A stretch of 64,000 nucleotides of DNA from Niallia circulans (GCF_003726095.1 NZ_CP026031.1:2666001-2730000); one strand, 5' to 3'; counted from the first letter of the stretch, positions 37,974 to 49,229 are shown. Notes: generated by a model not told the origin, from the letters alone. Program-made: numbers and translations.

Positions 37974-38084
37974 TTTTTCCTCCAGTAAAAATTTTTTTCT
38001 TCTATATATTACCCATTTGTCTTATTCTTAAAATGACTTCTAAAAAATTTTACAAGGCTTTACCTCTTCGATATTTCTCGAAAA

Positions 38085-38114
38085 AGAGAGTAGTCTTTAA
38101 AAGGCTTACTCTCT
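38085..38114 (-). terminator. Terminator of the FMN reductase gene
   Basis: AGAGAGTAGTCTTT pairs with AAAGGCTTACTCTCT (a wobble and a bulge), followed by TTTTTC on the minus strand. Confidence 0.8.
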
Positions 38115-38122
38115 GTACTGCA

Positions 38123-38656
38123 TTATCCACGAATGGTTTTTAATGCAGTGCTCCAAGCGACTACTTGGTCAAGCATCGCATTCATATTTTCTAAATGCAG
38201 AGGTGCTGGTTTAAAGGTTGTAAAGTTCTCAAAATCTGTAAATAGTGAAAGGGTAGGATGAACGCGAACATCTGCAATATGTAATTCGCCCAGAATTCCT
38301 CTTAAATGTTCTGCTGCACGTGCACCACCTGTGGATCCATAACTTACGATTCCTGCTGCTTTATTATTCCAAGCTTCTCTTGCAGAATCTAATGCATTTT
38401 TTAATGCGCCAGAAATACTGTGATTATATTCCGCTACAACAAATACGAAACCATCAAGGCTTGCTAATTTTTCATTCCATGCTGCAACATTCTCTTGTCC
38501 TTCAGCTGCACCTAAAAACGGTAAGTTAAATTCGGCAATATCAACGATTTCATATTCGGCATCGCCACGCTTGTCAGCAATTTCCTTTACCCATGCCCCA
38601 ACTTGTGGACTTACTCTTCCTTGACGAGTGCTGCCTAAGATAATTCCAATTTTCAT
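38123..38656 (-). CDS. NAD(P)H-dependent FMN reductase
   Basis: 177 residues, flavodoxin-like fold. Phosphate-binding GSTRQGRVSPQVG at the N-terminus, AEYNHSISGALKNALDSA (family signature YNHSxPGxLKNAID) and SYGSTGGARAAEHLRGIL. Reduces FMN, azo dyes or quinones. Two adjacent ATG codons follow GGAGGTTAG; the second (38656) has the better spacing. Third redox gene in a row. Confidence 0.92.
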   Translation of the reverse strand: MKIGIILGSTRQGRVSPQVGAWVKEIADKRGDAEYEIVDIAEFNLPFLGAAEGQENVAAWNEKLASLDGFVFVVAEYNHSISGALKNALDSAREAWNNKAAGIVSYGSTGGARAAEHLRGILGELHIADVRVHPTLSLFTDFENFTTFKPAPLHLENMNAMLDQVVAWSTALKTIRG

Positions 38657-38796
38657 CATCTAACCTCCAAATTTTTAAAATATTATTACATTTTTTATCC
38701 TAATACTGAGATTATTTAATTGCAAGCAAAAACACTTACTATTATTCAAAAAGTTATTAAAAGTAACTAACTTGTACCTTATGTTAATTAAAAGTT

Positions 38797-39984
38797 CTAG
38801 CAAATGCCCCTGACTATTTCCCCCAAATTTGTAATTCCCTTTATAATCTTTTCTTCTGACATATAAGAATAATTTATTCGGCAATGATTTTTCTCTTGCT
38901 TATTAGGGAAAAAGCTCTCTCCAGGAACATAGGCCACTTTAGCGATTGGTAAACTGTGTTCCTGCATGAGTATTTTTGTATCGATATGCTCTGGAAAAGT
39001 AAGCCATGTAAACAATCCTCCTTGTGGATTCGTATAGATGATACTAGGAGGAAAAGTTTCATGTAATGTTTGGAACATTACTTCTTTTTTCTGTTTATAC
39101 GTTTCACGAATATGGGCAATATGTTCATCTAAATCATACATATCCATAAATCGGTTCACTGCATACATATTTAAGGTTGAATTTTGTGTATCGGAAGCCA
39201 TTTTCAATAGGCTTAGTTTTTCCGCTAAATCACGATTAGCAATTAACCAACCAAGACGGAGACCTGGACTAAGAATTTTTGAGAAGCTGCCAATATGAAT
39301 CACTCTTCCTTCTGTATCAAAACTTTTAATCGCTGGCAAATCCTTCCCTTCATAACGTAATTCCCGATATGGACTATCCTCTACGATAACCACATTATAT
39401 TTATTTGCTAAGCTTACTAGGGCCTTTCTTCTCTCTAAGCTCATTGTCACACCTGTAGGATTCTGAAATTCAGGAACCGTATAAATAAGCTTTGCATTGG
39501 GATGCTTCTGTAATGCTGCTTCAAGCTCATCCATGCGCATCCCATTTTCATCCATCGAAACACCTACATATTCCGGTTCATATGGATTAAACGCAGCAAG
39601 TGCTCCTAGAAAAGTCGGATTCTCTGTAATTATGATATCTCCTCTATCGATAAATGCTTTAGCTGCAAGATCTAAACCTTGCTGACCTCCTTGAATAATA
39701 AAAAGATTATCAACACTACAGCTTATCCCAATCTTTTTTACTCGACTTACGAGCTTTTCTCTTAATGACGTCAGCCCCTCTGTTTCTGTGTATTGAAGCG
39801 CTAATTTTCCATCTTCTTGCAAAACCTGATCATATACCTTTCTTAATTTTTCAATAGGAAAAATTTCTGGGTCCGGATATCCGCCCCCAAATGAAATAAT
39901 TGCTGGATCTCCCCCTAATCTCAATAATTCGCGAATAGCTGATGGCTTTACTCTTTCTATTCGATTAGCAAATTTATAATTCAT
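38797..39984 (-). CDS. PLP-dependent aminotransferase, class I (2-aminoadipate/LysN-like)
   Basis: 395 residues, fold type I. N-terminal NRIERVKPSAIRELL and ISFGGGYPD typical of the LysN/MocR-like group, NPTG loop (EFQNPTGVTMS), PLP Asp-Tyr in VVIVEDSPYRELRYEG, and Schiff-base Lys in SFSKILSPGLRLGW. Transfers amino groups to a 2-oxoacid; broad specificity is usual. Strong ribosome site AAGGAGGATAAA. Confidence 0.9.
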   Translation of the reverse strand: MNYKFANRIERVKPSAIRELLRLGGDPAIISFGGGYPDPEIFPIEKLRKVYDQVLQEDGKLALQYTETEGLTSLREKLVSRVKKIGISCSVDNLFIIQGGQQGLDLAAKAFIDRGDIIITENPTFLGALAAFNPYEPEYVGVSMDENGMRMDELEAALQKHPNAKLIYTVPEFQNPTGVTMSLERRKALVSLANKYNVVIVEDSPYRELRYEGKDLPAIKSFDTEGRVIHIGSFSKILSPGLRLGWLIANRDLAEKLSLLKMASDTQNSTLNMYAVNRFMDMYDLDEHIAHIRETYKQKKEVMFQTLHETFPPSIIYTNPQGGLFTWLTFPEHIDTKILMQEHSLPIAKVAYVPGESFFPNKQEKNHCRINYSYMSEEKIIKGITNLGEIVRGIC

Positions 39985-40153
39985 TTTATCCTCCTTATGT
40001 CTATTCCCCTCTTCCTATTAGGCGGAATTTTCAGTATATTCATTTATTATAGAGTAATGTTCTACTCTTGAATATATTGTTTTTTAAGATAATAGTGATT
40101 AATGGCAAAATAAAAGCCATTCTCTTCTATAGAGAATAGCCTTATAAAGAAAA

Positions 40154-41311
40154 TTATATTTTGGATGGAGTGATCTTTGTTATCCTTTTTTCCATCGTTA
40201 CCGCTTTGACTGACAGCCCATTAGGATTAGGAGCTGTCTCTTCTTTTGTTATAACAAATCCTATTTTTTCGTATAATTGGATATTTTTCAGGACATTCGC
40301 TCTTACTTTGCATACTACTTTCTGCTTGCCATTTTGGATGGCATATTCTTCTATCCAAGCTAGCAGTTTTTTAGCTATTCCTTTCCCTCTTGCTGACGGA
40401 ATGACAGAAAGTCTGGAAAAATAGAGAGAATCATCTTGAAGCTGCAGACGAGAAGAACCAAGGGGAACATCATCTATCCAACATATGATTGCTTGCTCTG
40501 TTCCATTTTTAAGAGCATAAAGAAATTTGTCAGCTGGTTCCGTTAGTGCACTAGAAGGTACCTCGCTATAACGATAATCTTCAAATGCTTCTAGCATTAG
40601 TCTATGAACAATCGGAACATCTTCTTCTGTCACAAGCCTTATCCGCTCTTTTCGCTTCCTATCTATTAAGATACCCTTTAAGGAAGAAATACTTCCTGCA
40701 ATAAATGTTGCCTGTACTTTGTTCAGCTCGTCATAGGACCCATAGCCGTAAGTAACACCGATTGAATCTATTCCTGCATTGTTCGCTCCAATAATATCAT
40801 GTTCCCGATCTCCTATCATCACAAACTCTTCAGGCTTATACGCAGGATACAAATCTAATATGTATTGAATTATTTCTGTTTTCGAAGATCTAGTACCATC
40901 CAGATTACTTCCGATTATGTGGGTAAAGTACGTTTCTATTTGAAAATACTTCAAAATCTTTTCTGCGAATATAGTTGGTTTTGAAGTTGCCACAATCATA
41001 ATACAGCCTTTTGCTCTTAAGCTTTCAAGTAATGGAATAATTTCAGGATATAGTTCATTTTCATACATTCCTAACTGCGTAAACCTCTCTCTATAATAGG
41101 AAATGGCTTGATCCGTTATCGTTTGAGTATAACCATAATATTCCATAAATGATTCTTGTAGAGGTGGTCCAATAAATCTTTCTAGTTTACGTAAATCAGA
41201 TTCTTCTTTTCCAAGCTTTTGTAGGGCATATTGAATAGATTTTGTTATTCCTTCTTTAGGATCTGAAATCGTACCATCTAAGTCAAATAATATTATTTGA
41301 TAATCCCCCAT
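40154..41311 (-). CDS. HAD phosphatase fused to a GNAT acetyltransferase
   Basis: 385 residues in one uninterrupted frame. Residues 1-215: HAD hydrolase of the PGP/YqaB kind with DLDGT (9-13 area), ATSKP, Lys in SSKTEII and GDREHD. Residues about 222-385: GNAT domain with RLSVIPSARGKGIAKKLL (acetyl-CoA-binding loop) and NIQLYEKIGFVI. ATG 41311 follows AGAGGTGTCTTA. The two activities are normally separate genes; the fusion could mean a shared small-molecule substrate, but I cannot name it. Confidence 0.85.
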   Translation of the reverse strand: MGDYQIILFDLDGTISDPKEGITKSIQYALQKLGKEESDLRKLERFIGPPLQESFMEYYGYTQTITDQAISYYRERFTQLGMYENELYPEIIPLLESLRAKGCIMIVATSKPTIFAEKILKYFQIETYFTHIIGSNLDGTRSSKTEIIQYILDLYPAYKPEEFVMIGDREHDIIGANNAGIDSIGVTYGYGSYDELNKVQATFIAGSISSLKGILIDRKRKERIRLVTEEDVPIVHRLMLEAFEDYRYSEVPSSALTEPADKFLYALKNGTEQAIICWIDDVPLGSSRLQLQDDSLYFSRLSVIPSARGKGIAKKLLAWIEEYAIQNGKQKVVCKVRANVLKNIQLYEKIGFVITKEETAPNPNGLSVKAVTMEKRITKITPSKI

Positions 41312-41511
41312 TAAGACACCTCTTTTTCTATACTGAAAAAACTCAAAATTCTCAATCTTCTCATCCTTTTGTCCTATTATAACGAATGGTTCCACTCGCC
41401 TCAATAGAAATTTTGCCATACAAAAAAATACGATTGTTTATTTTAATTCCTTCTTAACCACTATGAATAGTCGATTATTTGTTATATAATAAAAGAAAGT
41501 TTCGGCAAACT

Positions 41512-41526
41512 TAATAATTATTATTC
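41512..41526 (+). promoter_or_regulatory. Fur-box-like sequence before the small gene
   Basis: TAATAATTATTATTC matches 12 of 15 positions of the 7-1-7 Fur box TGATAATNATTATCA, 40 bp upstream of the start codon. The AT-rich background makes chance matches possible. Confidence 0.45.
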
Positions 41527-41565
41527 TAGTGCACTCAAATTCACTTATTAATAGGAGGATGTAAA

Positions 41566-41757
41566 ATGGTTTACTATGATAAATCGAAAACCGTTAAAAA
41601 TATATTGATCCAAAAGATTGTTTGCAGTAGCGGTCTCTCCTCTGAAATGCTACAAAATCTCTCTATTCCTGAATTAAAAGAAACATTAAACAAAGTTTAT
41701 CCCAGCACACATCCTCATAACGGCTGCGGTTCTCTTAAGTGGAAAAAAGTACGATAA
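41566..41757 (+). CDS. Small FbpA-like basic protein
   Basis: 63 residues, ribosome site ATAGGAGGATGTAAA. The segment NILIQKIVCSSGLSSEMLQNLSIPELKETL recalls the Fur-regulated FbpA family (helix beginning LIQKL, then L-x-ELTL-x-ELE), and a Fur-like box lies upstream. The C-terminus HPHNGCGSLKW contains His and Cys. In B. subtilis FbpA acts in the iron-sparing response. Assignment is tentative; no co-transcribed gene within 100 bp. Confidence 0.55.
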   Translation: MVYYDKSKTVKNILIQKIVCSSGLSSEMLQNLSIPELKETLNKVYPSTHPHNGCGSLKWKKVR

Positions 41758-41877
41758 TTTTGTCAAACTGTGAGATGTTCATCTTATCCATTTATTTAAC
41801 TATTTTTCCTATTTAATCAGTATCTTTCCATGAAAATCCTCTATAATGGAATTATTCTTTAATAAAGAGGTGCATAA

Positions 41878-42474
41878 TTGGAAAATAAAAAGAAGCAATT
41901 TCTTGAAGGGAAGGAAAGATTACATGTTTTATTCCTTTATACAAGCATGCGAAACTATATGGAAGAAGTCCTTCCCTTTATTTATGCTGGTATCGAAGCA
42001 AGAGAATATGTAATCCTTATCGATAATGATCGAAATTTCAAAAGGATATTCGAACAATTAAAAACCAAACTTACATCCACGCAATTAAAACAGGTTCATT
42101 ATGTAAATAGCTTAGATTTTTACTTTTCAAGTGGAAGTTATCATCCATCAGCTATTACAGATTATTTTAATAAAATGGTTCAGCCTTATCTGGATCAAAG
42201 TATTCCCTTTCGCTCATGGGCACATGTAGAATGGGCAACGATGGAAGAGCCTTTTCATTTAATCGGAAATTTTGAGAAAATAGTTGATAACGCTTTCAAC
42301 CATATTTCCTTTCCATTAATTTGTGCGTATGAAGAATGGAAAATTCCAAATGCCTTAGAAACTATCTTACATGAGACTCATCCTTATATTTTAAAAGGTG
42401 ATAAGCTTATGTCATCAAAAAAATACATAACAGATACACCCTTTTATAAAAAACCGACAATTGAACTTGATTGA
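41878..42474 (+). CDS. MEDS-domain sensory protein
   Basis: 198 residues, start TTG 41878 after AAAGAGGTG. The sequence matches the MEDS (DcmR-type sensory) domain: HVLFLYTSMRNYMEEVLPFIYAGIEAREYVILIDN, then FRSWAHVEWATMEEPFHLIGNFEKIVD. This RecA-like fold is found alone or joined to kinases and regulators; no effector domain is attached here. Function unknown. Confidence 0.75.
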   Translation: MENKKKQFLEGKERLHVLFLYTSMRNYMEEVLPFIYAGIEAREYVILIDNDRNFKRIFEQLKTKLTSTQLKQVHYVNSLDFYFSSGSYHPSAITDYFNKMVQPYLDQSIPFRSWAHVEWATMEEPFHLIGNFEKIVDNAFNHISFPLICAYEEWKIPNALETILHETHPYILKGDKLMSSKKYITDTPFYKKPTIELD

Positions 42475-42494
42475 TACGTAATCAATCGTTTAGC

Positions 42495-42536
42495 GGAGTA
42501 GGAGCCATTACAGTCTTTATTAATTGCTCCTACTCC
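42495..42536 (+). terminator. Terminator-like hairpin after the MEDS gene
   Basis: GGAGTAGGAGC (42495-42505) and GCTCCTACTCC (42526-42536), 20-nt loop, weak T tail. The rest of the gap to 42826 holds only AT-rich promoter-like sequence; no riboswitch was recognised. Confidence 0.6.
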
Positions 42537-42826
42537 TTCATATTCTCCATTCCTCTTCCTGCAATCTTTTACTTCTATTAAACTTTAAATCTGATCTCTA
42601 TAATTCCCATTAGACTCCAAAAGCTCGTACGAACTTTTTACATATTTCACCACGAAATCCTTTACTCTACTAATATGTTAAATTATTTTATTGACAACCT
42701 CTTTTTTGGTATGGTAAATTTTATACATTAGTTTATCACTCTAATATATTATCGAACTAAAGGATTTTTTTAGTTTTATAGATTTATTGTACTGAAAACA
42801 TAATTTATAAAGGTGGCTTTCGCAAG

Positions 42827-43603
42827 ATGAAACGTTTAGCAATTAATTTAGTTATTTTGGCATCTGTATTTTTCGTTTTTACAGCATGTTCCAACAATTC
42901 TAAAGATAAAAAGGAAGATACATTAGTTATTGGTATTGATGATAAATTTGCTCCAATGGGGTTTAGAGATGACAATAATGAAATTGTCGGCTTTGATATT
43001 GATTATGCAAAAGCTGCAGCAAAAAAAATGAATATGTCAGTTGAATTTCAACCAATTGATTGGAAAACAAAGGAGTCAGAATTAAGCAGCGGTCGGATTG
43101 ACTTAATTTGGAATGGCTATACTATTACTGATGAACGGAAAGAAAAAGTTCTTTTCACAAAGCCCTATTTAAAAAATACACAAGTTGTTGTAACATTAGC
43201 GGACTCAAAAATAACCAAATTAGATGATTTAAAAGGAAAAGTTGTTGGTCTCCAATCTCTTTCTTCTGCATCCGATGCATTAAATAGTAGTCCTATTAAA
43301 TCAAAAATTAAGGAAGTTACCGAGTTTTCCGATAACGTATTAGCATTAAATGATCTGAAGTCAGGTCGTTTAGATGCAGTTGTCATTGATGAAGTTGTTA
43401 TTGATTACTATATGACAAAAGAACAAGATTCCTTTAAAATCCTTGATGAATCACTTGCTCCAGAAGAGTACGGAATTGGGGTTAAAAAAGGAAACGAAGC
43501 ATTATTAGAGAAGCTTCAAAAAGCACTTGATGAGATGAATGAAGATGGCACAGCCGCTGAAGTTTCCGAAAAATGGTTTGGTGAAAATAAAGTATTAAAT
43601 TAA
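42827..43603 (+). CDS. Polar amino-acid ABC transporter binding lipoprotein
   Basis: 258 residues. Lipoprotein signal VILASVFFVFTAC (Cys near 21), then a family 3 solute-binding fold with VIGIDDKFAPMGFRDDNNEIVGFDIDYAKAA and DLIWNGYTIT. Ligand is a polar amino acid or cystine; not resolvable from sequence alone. First gene of binding protein-permease-ATPase, followed by an attenuator hairpin. Confidence 0.92.
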   Translation: MKRLAINLVILASVFFVFTACSNNSKDKKEDTLVIGIDDKFAPMGFRDDNNEIVGFDIDYAKAAAKKMNMSVEFQPIDWKTKESELSSGRIDLIWNGYTITDERKEKVLFTKPYLKNTQVVVTLADSKITKLDDLKGKVVGLQSLSSASDALNSSPIKSKIKEVTEFSDNVLALNDLKSGRLDAVVIDEVVIDYYMTKEQDSFKILDESLAPEEYGIGVKKGNEALLEKLQKALDEMNEDGTAAEVSEKWFGENKVLN

Positions 43604-43620
43604 GATCGCAAATGAATCGT

Positions 43621-43659
43621 AAACAAAACAGGATTTCTTTCCGAAACCCTGTTTTGTTT
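43621..43659 (+). terminator. Attenuator hairpin between binding-protein and permease genes
   Basis: AAACAAAACAGG (43621-43632) and CCTGTTTTGTTT (43648-43659) with extra internal pairing and a T-rich end, 16 bp before the permease start. Expected to keep the binding protein in excess. Confidence 0.8.
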
Positions 43660-43675
43660 TGTTGGAGGAATAGAA

Positions 43676-44335
43676 ATGTCAGTTGATTATATTATATCCA
43701 TACTAAAACCAATGTTAGAAGGAGCCCAAGCAACCGTCCTATTATTTCTTATTGCTATTGTAGTGTCCATTCCACTAGGTTTCCTGTTAACACTCGCCAT
43801 CCGATCTAGCATCAAGCCAATCGCATGGCTGGCAAGCTGTTATATTTACATCATGCGCGGTACCCCGCTATTGCTGCAATTATTGTTTATATGCTTTGGG
43901 TTACCAATGATTCCAGGAATTGGAGAATATTTAGTCCTAGATCGTTTTGTCGCTGCCTCTTTAGGATTTATTTTGAATTATGCAGCCTATTTTGCCGAAA
44001 TTTTCCGTGGAGGTTTACTTGCAATTGATAAAGGTCAGTATGAAGCATCTCAAGTGCTTGGTTTAAGTAAATGGCAAACCACCACACGCGTTGTTTTACC
44101 ACAAATGTTTCGAATTGCCCTTCCTGCTGTAGCAAATGAATCTGTCACACTAGTGAAGGATACAGCCTTGCTTTATGCTGTTGCTGTACCTGAGTTACTG
44201 CACTTTGCCCAAACGGCAGTAAACCGTGATTTTACGATTATGCCCTTTTTCATTGCTGGAATTATTTATCTCATCATGACCCTGCTATTAACAGCATTAT
44301 TTAAATGGCTGGAGCGCAGATTTAAATTTGAATAA
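43676..44335 (+). CDS. Polar amino-acid ABC transporter permease
   Basis: 219 residues (same length as ArtQ), His/Glu/Gln-family HisM fold: about five helices, YIMRGTPLLLQLLF and the EAA loop YEASQVLGLSKWQTTTRVVLP. Homodimeric membrane channel. Ribosome site TTGGAGGAATAGAA, 15 bp ahead of the ATPase gene. Confidence 0.93.
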   Translation: MSVDYIISILKPMLEGAQATVLLFLIAIVVSIPLGFLLTLAIRSSIKPIAWLASCYIYIMRGTPLLLQLLFICFGLPMIPGIGEYLVLDRFVAASLGFILNYAAYFAEIFRGGLLAIDKGQYEASQVLGLSKWQTTTRVVLPQMFRIALPAVANESVTLVKDTALLYAVAVPELLHFAQTAVNRDFTIMPFFIAGIIYLIMTLLLTALFKWLERRFKFE

Positions 44336-44350
44336 GAAGGACGGATACTT

Positions 44351-45097
44351 ATGGCAATCATTGAAATAGAGAATATAAAAAAATCATACGATAAGGTCGA
44401 AGTGTTGAAGGAGATTACCTTTAATGTCAATAACAATGATGTTGTGGCTGTTATTGGTCCCTCTGGTTCTGGAAAAAGCACAATGCTCCGATGTCTTGTC
44501 GATTTAGAGAAAATCGATGGAGGAACGATTCGTGTTTCTGGAGACGAATTAGTGAAAGATGGAATATATGCTCCGCAGCAAAAAGTCAAACAAATTACAG
44601 CAAGAATGGGAATGGTTTTTCAGCATTTTAATCTATTCCCACATCTTACTGTAAAAGACAATATTCAGCTTGCACCAAAATTAGTGAAGAAAGAAGCTGC
44701 TTCTTCCCTTCAAGAAAGAAGTATGACGATCCTCGAAAAAATTGGTCTATCTAATTTTGCTAATGTCTATCCTGCTAAACTATCTGGAGGACAAAAGCAA
44801 CGTGTGGCAATTGCTCGAGCATTAATGATGGAACCAGAAATTTTACTGTTTGACGAGCCGACATCTGCATTAGATCCTGAACTAACTGGAGAAGTATTGG
44901 AGGTTATGAAAGACTTAGCCAAAGAAAAAATGACGATGGTTGTTGTTACCCACGAAATGGGGTTTGCCAAAGAAGTAGCAAATAAAGTCATCTTTATGGA
45001 CAACGGTGTCATTGAAGAGTCTGGTCCGCCAATCAACCTATTTACAAACCCACAATCGCCTCGAACAAAAGCTTTTTTGAGTCGAAATTTGAAGTAA
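44351..45097 (+). CDS. Polar amino-acid ABC transporter ATPase
   Basis: 248 residues. Walker [11 protein letters not shown]-loop [11 protein letters not shown], signature [15 protein letters not shown], Walker [15 protein letters not shown] and switch His [13 protein letters not shown]. GlnQ/ArtM subfamily; drives import with the two preceding genes. Confidence 0.96.
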   Translation: MAIIEIENIKKSYDKVEVLKEITFNVNNNDVVAVIGPSGSGKSTMLRCLVDLEKIDGGTIRVSGDELVKDGIYAPQQKVKQITARMGMVFQHFNLFPHLTVKDNIQLAPKLVKKEAASSLQERSMTILEKIGLSNFANVYPAKLSGGQKQRVAIARALMMEPEILLFDEPTSALDPELTGEVLEVMKDLAKEKMTMVVVTHEMGFAKEVANKVIFMDNGVIEESGPPINLFTNPQSPRTKAFLSRNLK

Positions 45098-45101
45098 TAA
45101 T

Positions 45102-45130
45102 AACATCGCTCTCCCTTGGAAAGCGATGTT
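45102..45130 (+). terminator. Terminator of the amino-acid transporter operon
   Basis: AACATCGCT-C-TCC pairs with GGA-A-AGCGATGTT, loop CTT, T-rich tail. Confidence 0.85.
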
Positions 45131-45196
45131 TCTTCTGTCTAAGGCTGATTACCACAACTTTATTTTTTAAAAATTCTAAATTTCCTGCCTTTTTTA

Positions 45197-46744
<1,548 letters not shown>

Positions 46745-46791
46745 TTACATAAATGAATTTTTTCAGAAATAAACAAGTGCTATTGATATCA

Positions 46792-47403
46792 TCAAAAATT
46801 ATCTTCATCAATAACTAAATTATTATCAATTTTTCTCCAATAAATATGGCTGTTGATAAACACGATTAGGGAAACTCCGATTAAGGCTAATGGAATCAAC
46901 ATTTGGCAAAAATAAATGATTAAGCAGGCTACTACTACCATCAAGATGCTCATTGGTAAATTTTTAATTGCTATAAAAAATGCGGTTCGTAATAGCTCTA
47001 AAACCGTCCCATCAAATGTTAATAAAACTGGAAAGACAGTAACAAAGAACAAACCAAAAAGAAAAACTAAGAGAATATAAAAGTAGTAAATGGTTAGTGA
47101 TGTATTTGCTGCCATTTCAAAATAAAAATTACGTACAGATAGTAACAGCATTCCAAAACCAACAACAATCAATCCAGCCATCATATTTCTAACAAAATTC
47201 GTCTTAAATGATTGGTAAAATTCTGTAAAAACATTCGTTTCTTTTCCAGTAATTAGAGAAAACATACACCGATGGAGTGCGACAGTGGATGGACCAATTG
47301 TAATTAATGGAAGACTAAACAATATCCAGAAGAAGTTTAAAGCAATAATAGAATAGAGCTTTCCCATCCGTTCCCAAAAAGGTGAATCATATTTAATTTT
47401 CAT
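46792..47403 (-). CDS. YesL-like DUF624 membrane protein
   Basis: 203 residues with about five helices. DUF624 start (FFWILFSLPLITIGPSTVALHRCMFSL, motif G-P-S-T) and central TVFPVLLTFDGTVLELLRTAFF. An intact counterpart of the broken gene at 10988-11625. Sits between the AraQ-like permease and abfA; role in transport or sensing is unknown. Confidence 0.88.
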   Translation of the reverse strand: MKIKYDSPFWERMGKLYSIIALNFFWILFSLPLITIGPSTVALHRCMFSLITGKETNVFTEFYQSFKTNFVRNMMAGLIVVGFGMLLLSVRNFYFEMAANTSLTIYYFYILLVFLFGLFFVTVFPVLLTFDGTVLELLRTAFFIAIKNLPMSILMVVVACLIIYFCQMLIPLALIGVSLIVFINSHIYWRKIDNNLVIDEDNF

Positions 47404-47430
47404 CGCTCTCGCCTCCTTATCTCCGCTCCT

Positions 47431-48321
47431 TTATCCTTTTACTGCGCCTGCTGTCATACCTTCTACAAAGTACTTATTAAATATCAAGTACAAAATAAAT
47501 AAAGGCAGAATAGAGAAAATAGATCCAGCCACTAGGACATCATAATTATTTCCATAAGGAGTTAATAATGTATTTAACCCGATAGGTAATGTAAATTTTT
47601 CTGCTGACCGTAAAACAATTAATGGCCATAACATACTATTCCATGCCCCCATAGAACTCAGAATTGCCATTGCTGAAAAAGCAGGTTTTGAAATTGGCAT
47701 AACAATGCGCACACAAATTCCATACTCGCTACTGCCATCGATTCTTCCTGCATCTAATAATTCTTTTGGGATGCCTGAAAGATATTGTCTAAAGAAAAAA
47801 ATGGTTGAAGCATGTACTAATCCAGGAAGGATAACGCCAGCATAGGTGTCTATTAGTCCAAAACTGATCATTTGCTTATATAATGGCAGCATCAATATTT
47901 CAAAGGGAACCATCATTGTTGCTATAACGAGGAAAAACAATAAGTTTTTAAACTTAAAATGGTACATCGCAAAGCCATAGGCAACAAAATAACAGATAAT
48001 TAATGTTAAAACTACCGAAACAATGGTAATAATCAAACTGTTCTTATACCAGTCCAAGTACCCAGTACTTCCATCAAACAGATAGCTATAGTTGATAAAT
48101 GACCAATTTTCAAAATCTAAGTTTAGATTTAAGCCGTTTCTAATTAACATTTGGCCTGGGCGAAAGGATGCAAACAGTCCTGAGATAAAGGGGATGGCAA
48201 CACTAGCACACATAATAATAAAAAAGCCGTTAATTAAAACTTTTACTAGAGGATTTTTGCCTTCTTTCTTCCCTTTTTTAATTTCTAATGAGGAGCTTGC
48301 TAAATGATTATTCTTACCCAT
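47431..48321 (-). CDS. araQ: ABC arabino-oligosaccharide permease (AraQ-like)
   Basis: 296 residues, six helices, MalG-type EAA loop LLDAGRIDGSSEYGICV. The usual EAA reads DAG here, as in other AraQ proteins. Three bp after the AraP-like gene. Name by gene order araN-araP-araQ-abfA. Confidence 0.85.
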   Translation of the reverse strand: MGKNNHLASSSLEIKKGKKEGKNPLVKVLINGFFIIMCASVAIPFISGLFASFRPGQMLIRNGLNLNLDFENWSFINYSYLFDGSTGYLDWYKNSLIITIVSVVLTLIICYFVAYGFAMYHFKFKNLLFFLVIATMMVPFEILMLPLYKQMISFGLIDTYAGVILPGLVHASTIFFFRQYLSGIPKELLDAGRIDGSSEYGICVRIVMPISKPAFSAMAILSSMGAWNSMLWPLIVLRSAEKFTLPIGLNTLLTPYGNNYDVLVAGSIFSILPLFILYLIFNKYFVEGMTAGAVKG

Positions 48322-48323
48322 AC

Positions 48324-49229
48324 TTATTTGGCCTCCTTTTTAAACATGCCGCTTGAAAGCAAGTACACCATGCTAATGGATAAAGCAACAATTAATAATA
48401 CTAAGCCAACAGCAGAGGCATATCCTAAATCATTCTTTTCAATTCCCCTTCTATACAAATAACCAACAATCGTTAACCCAATATTTTTGGGAGAATTATT
48501 GCTTCCATATATCATAAAGCTTTCAAGAAACATGGCTAATCCGGCATATATACTGATGGTTGTCACATAAATTCTTGTCGGCTTAAGTAACGGCAGAGTG
48601 ATATGCCAAAATCTTTGCCAAGCATTTGCGCCATCTACTTTTGCCGATTCATAAAGAACCTCATCAATTGAGCTTAGTCCCGCCTCAAAATATAGAGTAT
48701 TTACTCCCATCCATCTCCATGTTGCTAATAAAAGGAGTGCAAACATGCCCGTACCCCAATTTTTCAGCCATTGTTTTGACTCCAGTCCAAAAAAATGAAG
48801 GATTTGGTTCATGAGACCAGAATCCATTTCACTAAACATATAGCGAAATAAAATACCTGCTACTACGACTGAAACTAATGCTGGCAAATAGATAATCGAT
48901 TTATAGACTCTTTTCCCTACTACACTTTTTGAATTTAATAAAAATGCGCAGAGCATAGGGATCGGAATTAAAATGATTAACGTTAATATTGTATAGATAA
49001 CACTATTTCTAACAGCGATATGAAATACCTTATCGCCTAACAACTTTTCATAATTTGCAAGTCCAACAAATTCGCTATATCCGTTCCCAATATTATGAAA
49101 ACTCATCTCTATAGTCGAATACATTGGATATATCCAGAAGAATGACAAGCTAACAATAAACGGCAATATAAACACATAGGGTGCTATTTTCTGAGAGAAT
49201 AAAAAAGCCTGGATCTTCTTCAAATTCAT
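48324..49229 (-). CDS. araP: ABC arabino-oligosaccharide permease (AraP-like)
   Basis: 301 residues, six helices, MalF-type EAA loop YESAKVDGANAWQRFW. N-terminus IAPYVFILPFIVSLSFFWIYP is typical of AraP/LacF. Ribosome site AAAAGGAGAGGA. Shares MsmX-type ATPase by inference, since no ATPase is encoded nearby. Confidence 0.87.
   Translation of the reverse strand: MNLKKIQAFLFSQKIAPYVFILPFIVSLSFFWIYPMYSTIEMSFHNIGNGYSEFVGLANYEKLLGDKVFHIAVRNSVIYTILTLIILIPIPMLCAFLLNSKSVVGKRVYKSIIYLPALVSVVVAGILFRYMFSEMDSGLMNQILHFFGLESKQWLKNWGTGMFALLLLATWRWMGVNTLYFEAGLSSIDEVLYESAKVDGANAWQRFWHITLPLLKPTRIYVTTISIYAGLAMFLESFMIYGSNNSPKNIGLTIVGYLYRRGIEKNDLGYASAVGLVLLIVALSISMVYLLSSGMFKKEAK

Noticed and set aside
42537..42826. 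T-box or other riboswitch before the amino-acid transporter
   Set aside because: No T-box sequence, S-box or specifier-like structure could be seen in the AT-rich leader.
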